From positions 310,001-374,000 of the forward strand of contig JACGCK010000018.1 of NCBI GenBank assembly GCA_014925825.1: a stretch of DNA of 64,000 bases, read 5' to 3'. The notes below the pieces were generated by a model. The model did not search any database, was not told where the DNA came from, and saw nothing but the letters and a program-made list of their open reading frames with translations. Shown in pieces: positions 1 through 11,292 of this stretch. This DNA is from Pholiota molesta. Taxonomy: Eukaryota > Basidiomycota > Agaricomycetes > Agaricales > Strophariaceae. A program made the position numbers and the translations under genes. Each line of letters begins with the position of its first letter. Positions within the stretch are counted from its first letter, which is position 1.

Positions 1-471
1 TACGCAACAAAACCAACATCAGTCAAACAATCAAACACTTCTATGCTTTTGGAGTCGAAAAGGAAAGAAACCTTATTTTCTACCCGATGTGGTATCATTG
101 AACAAAAAGAGGCACGCTTTGCTGTAGATTCAAAGGCTCAGTCACGACCTAGTAGTACAATACTGGATTGTGAAGCTTACCTCGACAGCATCTTTGCGCT
201 TTTAACATCTCGTCAACAACATGCCCAGCGGGCCAATTCTTGATCATATCCACCCATATCGAGTTGCGTATCTGCATCCCAGAGTGTCCATTTAGTCCAT
301 GTCATTGTGGGCATGGTAGGCCAACATACCTTCTTCTTTGATGAGCACACCCACATACATCTGCGTCAGACTGATGGACACAGAACATGTCCAGGTCATA
401 GTCAAACGATGCCACATACCCTAGCTCGCACTCCGCCAGATCCGTTTAGAACCCATCAAAGTACGTCTCCG

Positions 472-980
472 CTAGGTGCTCGAACTGCGCCTGGATCCTA
501 GTGTCGCAGCGTCAGTGATCAGTAGAAAAGAGGTGCGAGAGGAAAGGGCGGGAAGACGCACTTGGCGATGTCGCTGACACACTCCATATCCAAGAGAATA
601 TTGAAATGATATCGATGGAGAACGCAGATGCCAGGCCAGACACCAATGATCTCTACATAGATCTGGGCATGGAGGACCCCCTCTCCATAGCCCTATCCCC
701 GACTCCGAGCCAATCATCCTCAGCGTCCGGCGCCTCGTCACCCGCGGGAGCAGCATAGAGTGCACCACAACAGCGAACCGCGGCCGCACACATGGTCGAT
801 CACACTTGAAGATGCGGAGGTGGAGCTCCTTGAGCATGGGTATGCCACGGTGCAATGCGCAGGCCAAGGCCAGTACACTCGCGACGCTGAATGCACTCTC
901 CCCGGATCTGGCGCGGAATAAGGAGATGCTGCGCGAGGGCGGCTCGTTCTGTTGATCAAATAGCACAAAGGCCTTTTCAT
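472..980 (-). pseudogene. decayed coding-like stretch, unrecognised
   Basis: On the minus strand this region is open in two overlapping frames for 80-164 codons. It contains a short Leu-rich stretch (MLKELHLRIF) of the kind seen in the leucine-rich part of mushroom F-box proteins. Another frame just downstream (about 330-520) reads as an acidic/aromatic stretch (FDYDLDMFCVH). The pieces are not in one frame and I could not join them with plausible introns. I therefore treat this as a possible relic rather than a gene. No domain can be named with confidence; an F-box-family remnant is the only suggestion, and it is weak. Confidence 0.2.
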
Positions 981-1094
981 TTCGACATCATACGAGGTAA
1001 TGAAAAATTAATATGATACAATTACAAGGAGTGGTGGTTTCGTAAATTGCAGATAGAGCGATTTCTTTTTTTTTCGTACCACAGGGAGATCACT

Positions 1095-4000
1095 TAGCCA
1101 TTGAATTCGTCATCGGCACCCATCTTCATTATTCCGAGATGCATAGCCCAGTCGAAGGGCATATCTTGGCCAACAGGCGCATCCTTGGCTTGATCGACAG
1201 CTTCGAGGAGCGCTTCGTTGACGAAGATGTCAAGGGTGTAGGTGCAAGCATGGGGCATGGGAGGAATAATGTCATTATCGGGCTAGGAGATGACAATAAA
1301 TAATGGTTCTAATATAGGCTCAAGCAGTAAATGTTCTGACTTACATGGTAGGTGTTGCCAAAGAGTTGACGATGGCTGATGATATCTTGTAGGTTGATCT
1401 AAAAGCAAAAAGTAAGAAAAATTATACATATAAAAGCTAGATATTATACTGACATGAAAATTTCTGCGAGTAGCTGGCATCATGCTTAGTCCACTACATA
1501 CTTTGACCAACCGCTTTGCGCGTAAAGCAGAATCCTGCATTTCTTGAGGAATAAGCTCTGCAAGAACGACTCCATCTAGTTGATTTGGATAAGGATGGCC
1601 ACATCCACGCAGATATCGTTCGAAGCATCACTGGACATTCTGCTTCAGAGCTTCTTTCTTTTCAGGCGTCCACGCAGTGGAAGGATGGAAATTATAGCGT
1701 AAATAGGGAATGACCTGCTCTGCTGACAGGATCTTTCGGCTATAACATTTTGAAAAAATAAACTTTGAAGACGAAGATATAGCCTATAATAATATGACAG
1801 TAAGAATGAAGAAGCCAATGGCCATGATAAAAAGACTTGCCTGAGCGAATGACGGCAATGTTGTGTTTAGGAACATGTCGAGGCCAGCTTTGAAGGCCGC
1901 AAACTCAGGCGAGTTCACCAATGTCACTTCAGATGTTCCTAACAAGGTGTTAATAGAGACCTTGCGAATCACGTTGTCTCGCTGGGCAGGTAGTGCGATG
2001 GAGCCAAACTAAAGAGCAGAGTAACGGTAAGTTCGATGAGCATTATTTAGTGGATTAATTGTGCATACCGGTGTCCCAGGAAGTCTCGACTCGATAAATC
2101 GTCGGATACTCGGGGGTATCGGCAGCTGAGGGTTGACAGGGATAACTGCAAGTATATTCGCCACAGGAGGGGAAATGGCATTGATCCAGGCCATCTCCAA
2201 AATAGAGTCGATACCGCCAATCGCAGCTTGAATCAGTGCAGGCAACACTGGTTCAGGTCCATTATGTGTATAAAGCATAAAAAGCGTGCATAACACGCCA
2301 AGCGCAAAGAGTTTGTCGAGTCTCTGGGGATCGACGATGCCATCCGACGAAATTTTCAATGTAACATAACCATCCCCGTTGTCCAAGTCCTCAACAAGGC
2401 CTTGGTCAAAAGTAAGGAGGAGGTGTAGTGCCTCTTCCAGAGTTTGGCGTAGAACACCGGCACCCGCAGTGTCGAAATTAGCGTCGCTCCCCCTTTGAAG
2501 AGTTATGAGCAAAGAGTCAAATTGATTCATGATCAAAAAAAACGTACGCATCGCAACTCCACAAGCCGTAGGAGAAAAGTTTTTCGAGTGTCGCATCTTC
2601 GGGTGAAAAGTGAGCCAAATCCACTTCTTCAAGGTCTTCCTCCTGTGCAGGGTGTTGTCCAACCCGTTTCCGACCAATTAACTGACTATTTCGGTTCTGT
2701 GCGACATTCACGATAGCAGAGACAAGGCCTTCAGCAGCATGGGCTACTGATCTTGCACTTATCTTGAACGTGGGATGTAGCTGCAGAATGTGTGGATCGC
2801 GTGTTTCTTCAAGGCGATATTCAAATGCGAAGAAGTCGGAATATTCAACCGCCGCTGATTTTGGGTACTCCGAGGGCAAAGACGGACCTGCATTGATAGG
2901 CGCAGGAATGATAGGTGCAGGAAGGGCAGGAATAGTAGGCGTAGGGGCAGGAACTTGTGTAGGCGCAGGAACTTGGGTAGGCGCAGGAACTTGGGTAGGC
3001 ACAGGAATTTGAGTAAGCGCAGGAACTTGGGTAGGAGCAGGAACTTGGGTAGGCGCAGGAATGATAGTCGCAGGAAGGGCAGGAATAGCAGGCGTAAGGG
3101 CAGGAACTTGGGAAGGGGCAGGAACTTGGGTAGGGGCTGGTCCTTGGGACGAAGGACCAGGTAAGGCAGCAATTCGTGCACTCCTCCTTGTGACACCGTG
3201 AATAAGAGTGTCCATGATGACATCGTCGTCATCACCGTCGTCTTCTTCTCCAAGACCAAATGGTCGTGGGCAATCCTCCCAACAGGTTAGAGGGTTGTCG
3301 TGTCTCCATAGGTGTTCGCGTTCATCTGCAGATACTTCGGGCTCGATGTCGGGACCATAATAATAAGATCTTTGGAGACCGACATAAACGTAGTCTGGAA
3401 AACAGTGGTGTCGTAAAAAACGGTCTGGGCCGATTGGCCCTATAATGTATTTCCCATATTTGGGACCTGTATATGGTAAGGACGGGACGAGTTTGACTAA
3501 ATAAGTTCGAGACTCACAAATAAAAAAGAGACCTTTGATACTGCTGTCCGTGGGATGTTGCGCAATAGGGCGTTTGAAGCGGACTCTCAAAGACTCATAT
3601 GTAAAGGAAGACAAGGTGGCAATAGAGTCAAACCCGAGACCGAAGCCATGTCGCGACTGGTTCCTGATCTTAACTACATGGAACGGAAGTCGTAAAAATC
3701 GTAATCTGGCTTCGATGTTGGCTTCGTTGTTGGCTTCATTTTCTTGGTCTGGTGGTAAAACCAGGCTTGATGTGTCGAAGAGGGGGTATTGGTAGGGAGC
3801 ATCGGCGATCATTTCGTGAAAATGGGTCGAAATCTGGTCCAGGCAACAGTCGTTGCTACTCGAAGCTGTAAGGGTAACGGTCGACGCGAGCTTCTCGTTT
3901 TCAAGAAAGCGCAAGTCCTGGGCCATCCTTTCTCCGGGGTATACTCTCGTCCAAAGGTCTTCGCCGTCATTTTGATTTGCCCTAAGTTTTAACTAGGCAT

Positions 4001-4349
4001 TTTTTTAGTATAGAATATATGTATATATTGAATGTCGACATACGTCCTTAGGAATGATTATAATCATAACTTTCTTTTGCAGCTGGCGCGCTCGAGTAAG
4101 AGTGGGTCTGGCACTGGCAGGCATGTTGCTGCCTCGTCGAGCTCTGGATTGGCGAATGGGACCTGTCGGTTGACTGGCTTGCGTGACGCCAAAAGGATTG
4201 TGGTTTTGGGTGGACGCGCGAGATTGGTATGGTTCTACAGAGATGGTCACTGGTTCCCCCATCATTCTTTGCGGAGCGGGTTGTCGCCGTCCTACACTAC
4301 TTTGGGAAGAATTGGGAGGGAGGGGCTGAAGCATTGGGGGCGGGGCCAT
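1095..4349 (-). CDS. HECT-like E3 ubiquitin ligase-type protein with Pro-rich repeat
   Basis: This is a multi-exon minus-strand gene. An intron at 3993-4043 (GTATGT donor, TACTAAA branch, phase 0) joins an Arg/Pro/Ser-rich N-terminal exon (from 4349) to a large middle exon. An in-frame 51-nt intron with a GTGAGT donor probably lies near 3476-3526. The middle exon carries a VPAPTQ-type hexapeptide array (about 2885-3145). Further exons run through a helical region (2009-2470) and 1841-1972. The last exons, 1338-1393 and 1095-1261, end in a C-terminal lobe with MPHACTYTLDI. This matches the HECT catalytic pattern H-[TA]-C-x-x-x-L, so the thioester cysteine appears present. HECT ligases transfer ubiquitin from E2 to a substrate through that cysteine. 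Oddities: a GC-AG intron starts at 1840, and an in-frame TGA at 1628-1630 suggests either an unrecognised intron or a nonsense change. The true 5' end is uncertain: coding-like exons also occur at 4450-4670. Confidence 0.6.
2885..3145 (-). repeat. 18-bp coding minisatellite (VPAPTQ hexapeptides)
   Basis: About fourteen imperfect 18-bp units (plus-strand core GGCGCAGGAACTTGGGTA) lie inside the HECT-like gene. They encode repeats of Val-Pro-Ala-Pro-Thr-Gln, broken in the middle by Ala/Ile/Pro-rich variants. The period is a multiple of three, so changes in copy number keep the frame. The segment probably forms an extended, disordered linker between the N-terminal part and the HECT-like C-terminus. 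Confidence 0.85.
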
Positions 4350-4855
4350 CGAAGTCGCAACACTGTTGTTCGTGTGTTTAGCATTGATCTCAAATTACTC
4401 TGACGGGAGAGGGATTGATACTGACGTTTGCGAAGGGGGTAAATGGGCGCTATAAGGGCCGCCACAGCGGCACTGTTGTCTAAAATCAGTTATCTATACC
4501 AAAATATTCAATTAACAAACTTATTAAGCGAGTGTATCAGCAAGCACATACTAGAACTCCTCCAATTGGAGAAAATTGGCGACAACCCGTTTCTGGGTGG
4601 CCACCTCGTGGACCCAGCACCCTTGCTGGTCTAGCGAGTGGATGGTCGGCCTCAGGATGTCCACAATGACACTAGAGAAATAGCAGGGGAAAAATTAGTA
4701 CAACACAATATACAAAGAAAGTTAAACTGACATTAGTTACGAGCTCTACAAAGTAAGCACATGCAAACTGTGTTCCTGCGCATGAAACGCAGGGACCACT
4801 TTCATTTGCTGATGACATTGTTTTAAAGTGTTGGCATAATTCGTATAAAAGAAAA

Positions 4856-5118
4856 TGAAAGAGAGAGAACAGAGTTCGATATATAGAGAGAGTATAAGAG
4901 TGAAAAAATGAGAAAGCGAGCGAGAGAGCGAGAGAAAGCGAGAGAGCGAGAGAAAGCGAGAGAGCGAGAGAAAGCGACAGAGCGAGAGAAAGCGACAGAG
5001 CGAGAGAAAGCGAGAGAGCGAGAGAGAGTGAAAATGAGAGAGAGCGAGAGAGAGGAAGAGAGAGAGGAAGAGAGAGGAAGAGAGGAAGAGAGAGGAAGAG
5101 AGGAAGAGAGAGGAAGAT
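4856..5118. repeat. GA-rich microsatellite
   Basis: The plus strand is an almost pure purine tract. It is made of GAGAGCGAGAGAAAGC-type units (about 16 bp) that pass into GAGAGGAAGA units. All three plus-strand frames and the complementary minus frames stay open through composition alone, giving false ORFs rich in Arg/Glu or Ser/Leu/Phe. I see no gene here. A long homopurine-homopyrimidine tract can adopt triplex DNA and is expected to vary in length. Confidence 0.9.
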
Positions 5119-5589
5119 AGCGAGCGAAAGAACGATGAATTAGAGACATGTATTTTAAGGCATGTTCTTTTCATTAATCCATTCACTAAAGAAGGTTCAC
5201 ATGTCAACTCAACAGTTCTTCGATATTGGTAGAAATGTCAGCATGACGTCAAACGGTGGTCTAGCATACCGAACCTCGCCATCCCTTTATGTGTGTTTCT
5301 CATACAGGATTTCCCATATCTGTGGTAATGATTTGATATATGGAAGAGGATTCAAAGTTATGAGAATAATGCAAGGTCAATATCGATCTCATCCGAAAGA
5401 CGAGAAAATCGTACCCATTCTATGCCATGCCAATCATTTCCAGAGAAGTTCCGTAGGTCTTGACAGAGCGGAAGCGCAATATTGTTGGGCGTCTGGCCAT
5501 TCATGGAAAGGATAATGCCACGGGAGCTCTTCACATCGGAGAAGCGGCACGCAAATCAAACTCGACTGACCAGCGTGTGCCGAAATGGA

Positions 5590-6095
5590 CAATAAGTATC
5601 CGAGGTTAGGCAGTGGGAATAACAAAAACACACCGATTCGGTGCTTGCAGGAGCGACGGAGGAAATGGAATGAATAGTAGGCACTGTGCTGCGCAGACTG
5701 AGATTAGATGGGACGGAAGGACGGACACCTGCAGAGAAGCATACCTGGTCCCTGCGCTTATCGACCGCATGGTGTAGCAGTATTTGCCAACAAGTCCATA
5801 CCTGTCTCGATGTAAGAGCGGGTATCAGCAAAGAGTAAAGAAAACGCACATTAATTTTTTTTAAACCAGGATTACTGCTTCTCCTGCAGACGACCTCTTG
5901 CGCGCGAAAAATTTCTAAGAAAACGGATCAGTCACCTGGAAACAACTGGACAACGGAGCTTAAGCATACCTTTTTGAGTTCAACTTTATACAGCCCCAGC
6001 TCATCTTTGACTCTTTGACCCTCTCTCCAATTTGACTTTCGCCTCACGTGTAGTCCTGAACATCGACAACACCTCCACTGCATGCTTTTCCGCCA
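5590..6095. repeat. 505-bp direct repeat, copy 1
   Basis: This segment is repeated at 6901-7403 with only scattered differences. Both copies start at AATAAGtATCCGAGGTTAG and end at CTGCATGCTTTTCCGCCA. They are in the same orientation and about 1.3 kb apart. Neither end has the TG...CA of a standard LTR, and I see no reverse transcriptase or gag between them. A simple tandem duplication is at least as likely as a terminal-repeat element. Nothing in it reads as a gene. Confidence 0.85.
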
Positions 6096-6342
6096 GCTGC
6101 TGTGATGCAGATACCCAAGGAAACTGTTGGTGCTGCGACGCTCAAGCCTGAAGAAACTGAAGCCGTGGCGGATGGGATGCCTGAAGGAGAAAATAAGTAA
6201 TAGAAATATATCGTACTAGGTACATAGTATTAATGACTCACATTTCTGGGTATAAATATTCTGGCTATACAATACACGCCACGCCAATGCCACACTGGAC
6301 ACACGCCGGCGGCACGCCACGCCGACGCCACCCTGGATACGC

Positions 6343-6900
6343 CTCCACAAAAAATTGTATAGCTTCCATGTCGTGTGTACAAAGAATCTAGCATTGAAGA
6401 CAGTCATTTGAAGCCCACACACATAGACCAGGGGTCGAAACTCACAGAGATATTGGCTTTTGTGTGTGTAGGCGAAGATACACATATATGACAGCTCCGC
6501 CTCCGCAAAAATTCCTACACCTTCGATGTCGCACGCAAAGAATCTAGCATTAAAGACGGTCATTTTAAGCCCACACACATAGACCAGCGGTCGAAACTCA
6601 CAGAGATATTGGCTTTTGTGTGTATAGGCGAAGATACACATATATGACAGCTCCGCCTCCGCAAAAATTCCTACACCTTCGATGTCGCACGCAAAGAATC
6701 TAGCATTAAAGACGGTCATTTGAAGCCTACTTATTCAGAACAGCAGTCAAAACTTACAGAGATATCGAATTTTGTGTATATGGTCCAAGATACACATATT
6801 TGACAACTCCGCCTCCGCAAAAATTCCTACACCTTCGATGTCGCACGCAAAGGATCTAGCATTAAAGACGGTCATTTTAAGCCTACTTATTCAGAACAGC
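6343..6900. repeat. 156-bp tandem repeat array (about 3.6 copies)
   Basis: The phrase AAGCC(C/T)AC starts at 6411, 6567, 6723 and 6879, an exact 156-bp period. A partial unit lies before 6411 and a short one after 6879. Units 1 and 2 are nearly identical; unit 3 is more diverged in its first half. Because 156 is 52 codons, a minus-strand frame stays open across units (6216-6719) and repeats a 52-residue block that starts MTVFNARFFACDIEGV. I do not regard that ORF as a demonstrated gene. Confidence 0.9.
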
Positions 6901-7403
6901 CAATAAGCATCCGAGGTTAGGCAGTGGGAATAACAAAAACACACCGATTTGGTGCTTGCAGGAGCGACAGAGGAAATGGAATGAATAGTAGGCACTGTGC
7001 TGCGCAGACTGAGATTAGATGGGACGGAAGGACGGACACCTGCAGAATATCATACCTAGTCCCTGCGCTTATCGACCGCATGGTGTAGCAGTATTTGCCA
7101 ACAAGTCCATACCTGTCTCGATGTAAGAGCGGGTATCAGCAAAGAGTAAAGAAAACGCACATTAATTTTTTTTTACCAGGATTACTGCTTCTCCTACAGA
7201 CGACCTCTTGCGCACGAAAGATTTCTTAGAAAACGGATCAGTCACCTGGAAACAACTGGACACGGACTTAAGCATACCTTTTTGAGTTCAACTTTATACA
7301 GCCCCAGCTCATCTTTGACTCTCTGACCCTCTCTCCAATTTGACTTTCGCCTCACGCGTAGTCCTGAACATCGACAACACCTCCACTGCATGCTTTTCCG
7401 CCA
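6901..7403. repeat. 505-bp direct repeat, copy 2
   Basis: Second copy of the segment at 5590-6095, in the same orientation. It lies immediately after the 156-bp array, so repeat, array and repeat form one unit of about 1.8 kb. Differences are single substitutions and one- or two-base indels, so the duplication looks fairly recent. The sequence after each copy differs (CAGCTGCTGTG after copy 1, CACGTTCGCCC after copy 2), which fixes the right boundary. Confidence 0.85.
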
Positions 7404-8142
7404 CGTTCGCCCCAGCCGTGTCTTGAGTCAGACGCTCCGCCGTTACCGCCATTATCGAGAATTTAGAATCCGGCATGAAGCGGGAATGAAAGCGGCGCCC
7501 GAGGCGCGAGTCGGACGGAGGCGTTTAGCTCCCCACAGCCTCATCGAATTGAAAGATCGTCCAGGCCCGCATAAGTTGCGGTGCACTTGGGTGAAATTCT
7601 CTATTGTGCAATTTTACTTCCTTTGTTTGTTTTTTATTATTTTCATTGCGCTTTTCTAGCACTTCATGTCGCCGGGGATGAGTGTGCACGCCTTAAGGCA
7701 AAATGAAAACGTTCGTACCAATATATTCGAGAGTGATGGACCGCGCTCATGGCGCTAATGCTTATATTTTGAAGCGCACTTCAGCTTGAGCAAATGTATT
7801 TCCATTGTACGCTTATCTGGCGCTTGTAAGTCAGCAAACTGGTGCGCACTCCTAATGCACATTAAACTCGTACCTATATATCCGAGCGCCCGATATCCAA
7901 GAGCGCGCCATTGTCCAACCACTCGAGCTTCACCATGCACGATTATGTCTATACTAGCGATTGACCCGTGCCAACGTTTACCATTGGCCTCACTATAAAC
8001 GGCATACATTATTTTATTGTTTCAATGAGATCTTTTTTTTGGTCTCACCCACTCAGTAATCACATATATTGACTAATAAATATGGCAACTGATAGCTATG
8101 TACATTGTATTCGGAAGTGGAGACGAAGAGTGTTCACTGAAA
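7404..8142. other. no gene recognised
   Basis: Short open frames occur here on both strands, for example 7390-7659 plus and 7755-8009 minus. They lack recognisable motifs, and the two that overlap at 7786-8009 are mutual shadows. I see no structural RNA or repeat in this stretch. Confidence 0.5.
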
Positions 8143-8386
8143 ATGGTGGTAAGACGAGAGAAAGAGAAAGCGTGCGAATATATCTTGGCCTTGTTGATAA
8201 AGGCCGAAGTTTGGCCAACAGTTTGTCACGTGGCTGGCTGGTGACCCATGCGGACTTGTTCGGACTCCGGGGGCCAAACGCCCGAAGCCAGACAGCCACG
8301 TGACAAACTGTTGGCCAAACTTCGGCCTTTATCAACAAGGCCAAGATATATTCGCACGCTTTCTCTTTCTCTCGTCTTACCACCAT
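8143..8386. repeat. near-perfect 99-nt palindrome (fold-back element)
   Basis: The left arm 8143-8241 and right arm 8288-8386 are reverse complements at all but one position (8237 against 8292), with a 46-nt spacer. I checked the whole arm base by base. Each arm contains CACGTG and a GAGAAAGAGAAAG tract. The structure could be a fold-back or MITE-like element, or the template of a long hairpin RNA. No clear target-site duplication is visible outside the arms. ORFs on both strands across it (8082-8303, 8096-8416) are products of the symmetry. Confidence 0.9.
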
Positions 8387-8689
8387 CTTCACAACTAGAT
8401 TAGAACATAGCGTCACTCAGTACGCCCTTGACTCAGTAAGTGTTATACAAATTACAGTAGCTAGTGGTGTGATAAGCAAATAAAGTTGCTCGAACATATT
8501 GAATACATACGAAAGCTGAGGAGTCGAAAGAAAAAGAAAGAAAAAACGTAAAAACATATCACAATAAATTGAGTGCGAGTGAATTATGTCGCCTTGGGCG
8601 TCTAATGAGAAGCCAGACATTCTCCAGGCTGTCATCTGTTGGCCCATAGACGTATCTAACGACTTTTATTAGACAGATTCAGATACACA

Positions 8690-11292
8690 ATGAAACACGT
8701 ACGCCATGTTAGTATAACATTAAGAATTCGGTAACGACGAGTTTCTAGGGACCACATGAACGTTATTTGGACCTCGAGGCGGCCGTCGATAGCGAAGGAG
8801 AGATAGGCGAAGATGACGAGGAAGAGCTGGAAAGGCAGGGTAAGCTGTCATACTTCATACAAGCATACTCGTTCACCTCCTTTTCTTCTAGAATCGTTCA
8901 TCTTTGATGGTGTCGAGGACGACCAACCGCACCAATTACATCAAGGCTTTAGAGATCACGATCGGGAGGCCGAAGAAGAGGAGATGGGAGCAGCCTACGA
9001 TGCTCTCCTCGACAGAGTCCTTGGCAATTCACGAAACGACCCGGTTGTGTACAACCATACCTGTTGGCAACCAGAAGATGCATTGAAACCTGCGTTATGG
9101 GCAATAGAGTTGCTGCGCCATCCTACTATCGAAGACTCTCCCTTGTATCGGGTTGCATGCAGAGTGAGTTATAGTGCGTGCATAGTAATCGAATATCACT
9201 GAAAACATTCTTCAGGTTGGCACAGAGGAGAAAATTGTCATGAATTTATTGCATGCGGCCAGCCCTATCCATGAACTTCGATCCGCATTCACTCCCGGCC
9301 ATATACGAGGCTACGTGTACCTCGAATGCTCCATGAATTCCCACCTCGTTCAGCTCCTATCGAACATATCTGGAATCACTCGCACCAGAGAAGGACTGAG
9401 ATACCAGATAATCGAACTAGCCGACCGCCCTAAGCTTTTAACTTTACCCAAAAACAAATTATCCGTGTACGCTGCTGGCCAATGGGTTCAGATTCAAAAA
9501 GGCCTCTACAAAGGCGACGTTGGTTTGGTGGCTCAGACATGCTTTTGGGGCGTGTTTCTGCTTGTAGTGCCTCGCCTATCGTACGGTACCGCTCAAGATG
9601 GAATGGGAAAGGGAAAGCGAAAAGCCACTGCCATTCGAAACCCACCCAAGTTGTTTGATCGCGAAGAGTTTGAAAAAGCTAATTCGGCAAAGATTCGCAC
9701 CCTGGGCGAACATATCATCATAGGGCCCCAGGAGTTCGTACATGGCCTCCTCTTCGAAGCGTTCGAATATTCTGCCTTGGCGGCGCCCGTCTTCCAAATG
9801 CCATGGAGTCTTTCGGCGATGTTTGCTTTCGCGCTGGAAAATCACGATGATGTTCGCTTGGACTTGAAGCGGAGGCCACGACCAGAAGAGTGGGTATTTT
9901 TCGAAGATGAGAAAGTCCTCGTCCAATCTTCTGGGAAACGTGGCATCATACGAAGTCTGGAACTCACTCATGCAGAGGTGGAGTACAAAGACGAGGGCAC
10001 ACACATCGTTTATTGGTACGACATTCAGAAGGACATCCATGTCGGTGATTTTGTGACTTTATTGAACGGTCCTCAACAAGGCTATCAAGGATGGGTGACT
10101 GAGTTGACTGGAGACGCCGCCAAAGTGCAGGATAAGATACAAACTACGGACGATCCAAATTCTCGCGAAGTAAGTACCTTCAAGCTCGAAGGTTATCGTG
10201 ATATTAATTCATCCTTTTTGCAGCCAGCACTTGAAATGCAGCTGAATCGCCTGCGCATTACAGACACGCCTTTTCACCATGCGCAGCAGGCGACAGCGGA
10301 CAACATCAAAATTACAAACACCCCTCGCCATCCTTGGTGCGGCACGGAGGTCCTAATCACAAAATTGGGGCATGCACGAAAAGGCGACCCGGCTATGGTG
10401 ACGGAAGTCCTTGATGACTCTACTGGCATTCGACTGCAAGTCAAATTCATGAGATATGACCCGAACAACCCTTTCAGCAAGATAACTCTCGATTGCGATG
10501 ATGTTGTCGAAGCTTCGTACGTTGCTTGATATGTTATTTACGCACTCTAATCTATAACGGTATATTACTAGAACACAATTATCTCTATTATCGTTTTTCG
10601 GCATGCGAGATCCTCGTCACAGAACAAACCCCGACTTGCGACAGACCAACTCCGGGGATACAACGGGAAGCGCTACGCCAATGCCCACAGCATCGTCATC
10701 AACACCAGCATGGGACCCATCATCACGGACACCTTCGGCCTTTGACCATTGGCTATTACAGCTGTCGCCCACCCGAGTTCAGGCAAGCAATGAAAACCAA
10801 ATTTTACAATCCAGCACCCTCGTTCTTCCTCCTGTACCTCAGCATGTACTGTTGAATGAACGACTTGTCGGCGCTCAGCTTTCAGCTATTGTCGACGGTG
10901 GTTCCTACAAAAAGCAGCTGAAAGACGTGGTCATTCTACGCGTGGATGGTCGCCTCGGTATATTTCATCCGAAGCATAAGAAAAATTATCCACTTGAGCC
11001 ACACTGGGTAGCACCAAAACATCCTAGTCCATCTTATGATCATGGTCTTCTCATGGTCATCCAAGGCGAACATTGCGGCAAATATGTGCGGCGTATTGCT
11101 CATCTCGACCGCAGTAACGGTGTCGTGATAGTCTTGGCAGTCGTGAATCATGTACCGAATACTGCAGACACGCTGACTGGCGAGACGCTGTACATAGCGC
11201 CCGAACATCTCTGTAAAGCGAAGGAGCCTGACAACGACAAGAAACTTAACAAAAATGTAATGACTTCCGTACGCAAGGAGTTCAAGTCGTAA
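8690..11292 (+). CDS. SPT5-like KOW-domain protein
   Basis: Six exons splice in phase to 2340 nt (779 aa): 8690-8698, 8749-8839, 8892-9163, 9216-10169, 10224-10516 and 10572-11292. Introns are 50-55 nt with GT-AG ends. The start ATG sits in a 9-nt first exon (Met-Lys-His) and is chosen because the next exon lacks an in-frame ATG. After an acidic N-terminus (residues 10-35), residues 118-215 read like the NGN domain of SPT5 (GTEEKIVMNLL, then HIRGYVYLE). KOW-like segments follow near 215-235 (GLYKGDVGLV), 400-425 (GDFVTLLNGPQQGYQG), 490 and 695. SPT5 is a transcription elongation factor that clamps RNA polymerase with SPT4. This protein lacks the canonical length and the C-terminal repeat domain, so it is probably a diverged, lineage-specific paralogue rather than the essential SPT5. 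Confidence 0.8.

Noticed and set aside
4746..5207. Ser/Leu/Phe-rich and Arg/Glu-rich ORFs over 100 codons
   Set aside because: Products of the GA microsatellite, with no start context or continuation into complex sequence.
6216..6719. 167-codon minus ORF with a 52-residue repeat
   Set aside because: Explained by the 156-bp tandem array; no splice links, domain or flanking coding sequence. Kept only as a finding.
5590..7403. LTR retrotransposon
   Set aside because: The repeats lack TG...CA ends and the interior has no primer-binding site, gag, protease or reverse transcriptase.
8082..8416. Overlapping plus and minus ORFs of 73 and 106 codons
   Set aside because: They cover the palindrome and mirror each other; the open frames follow from the symmetry.
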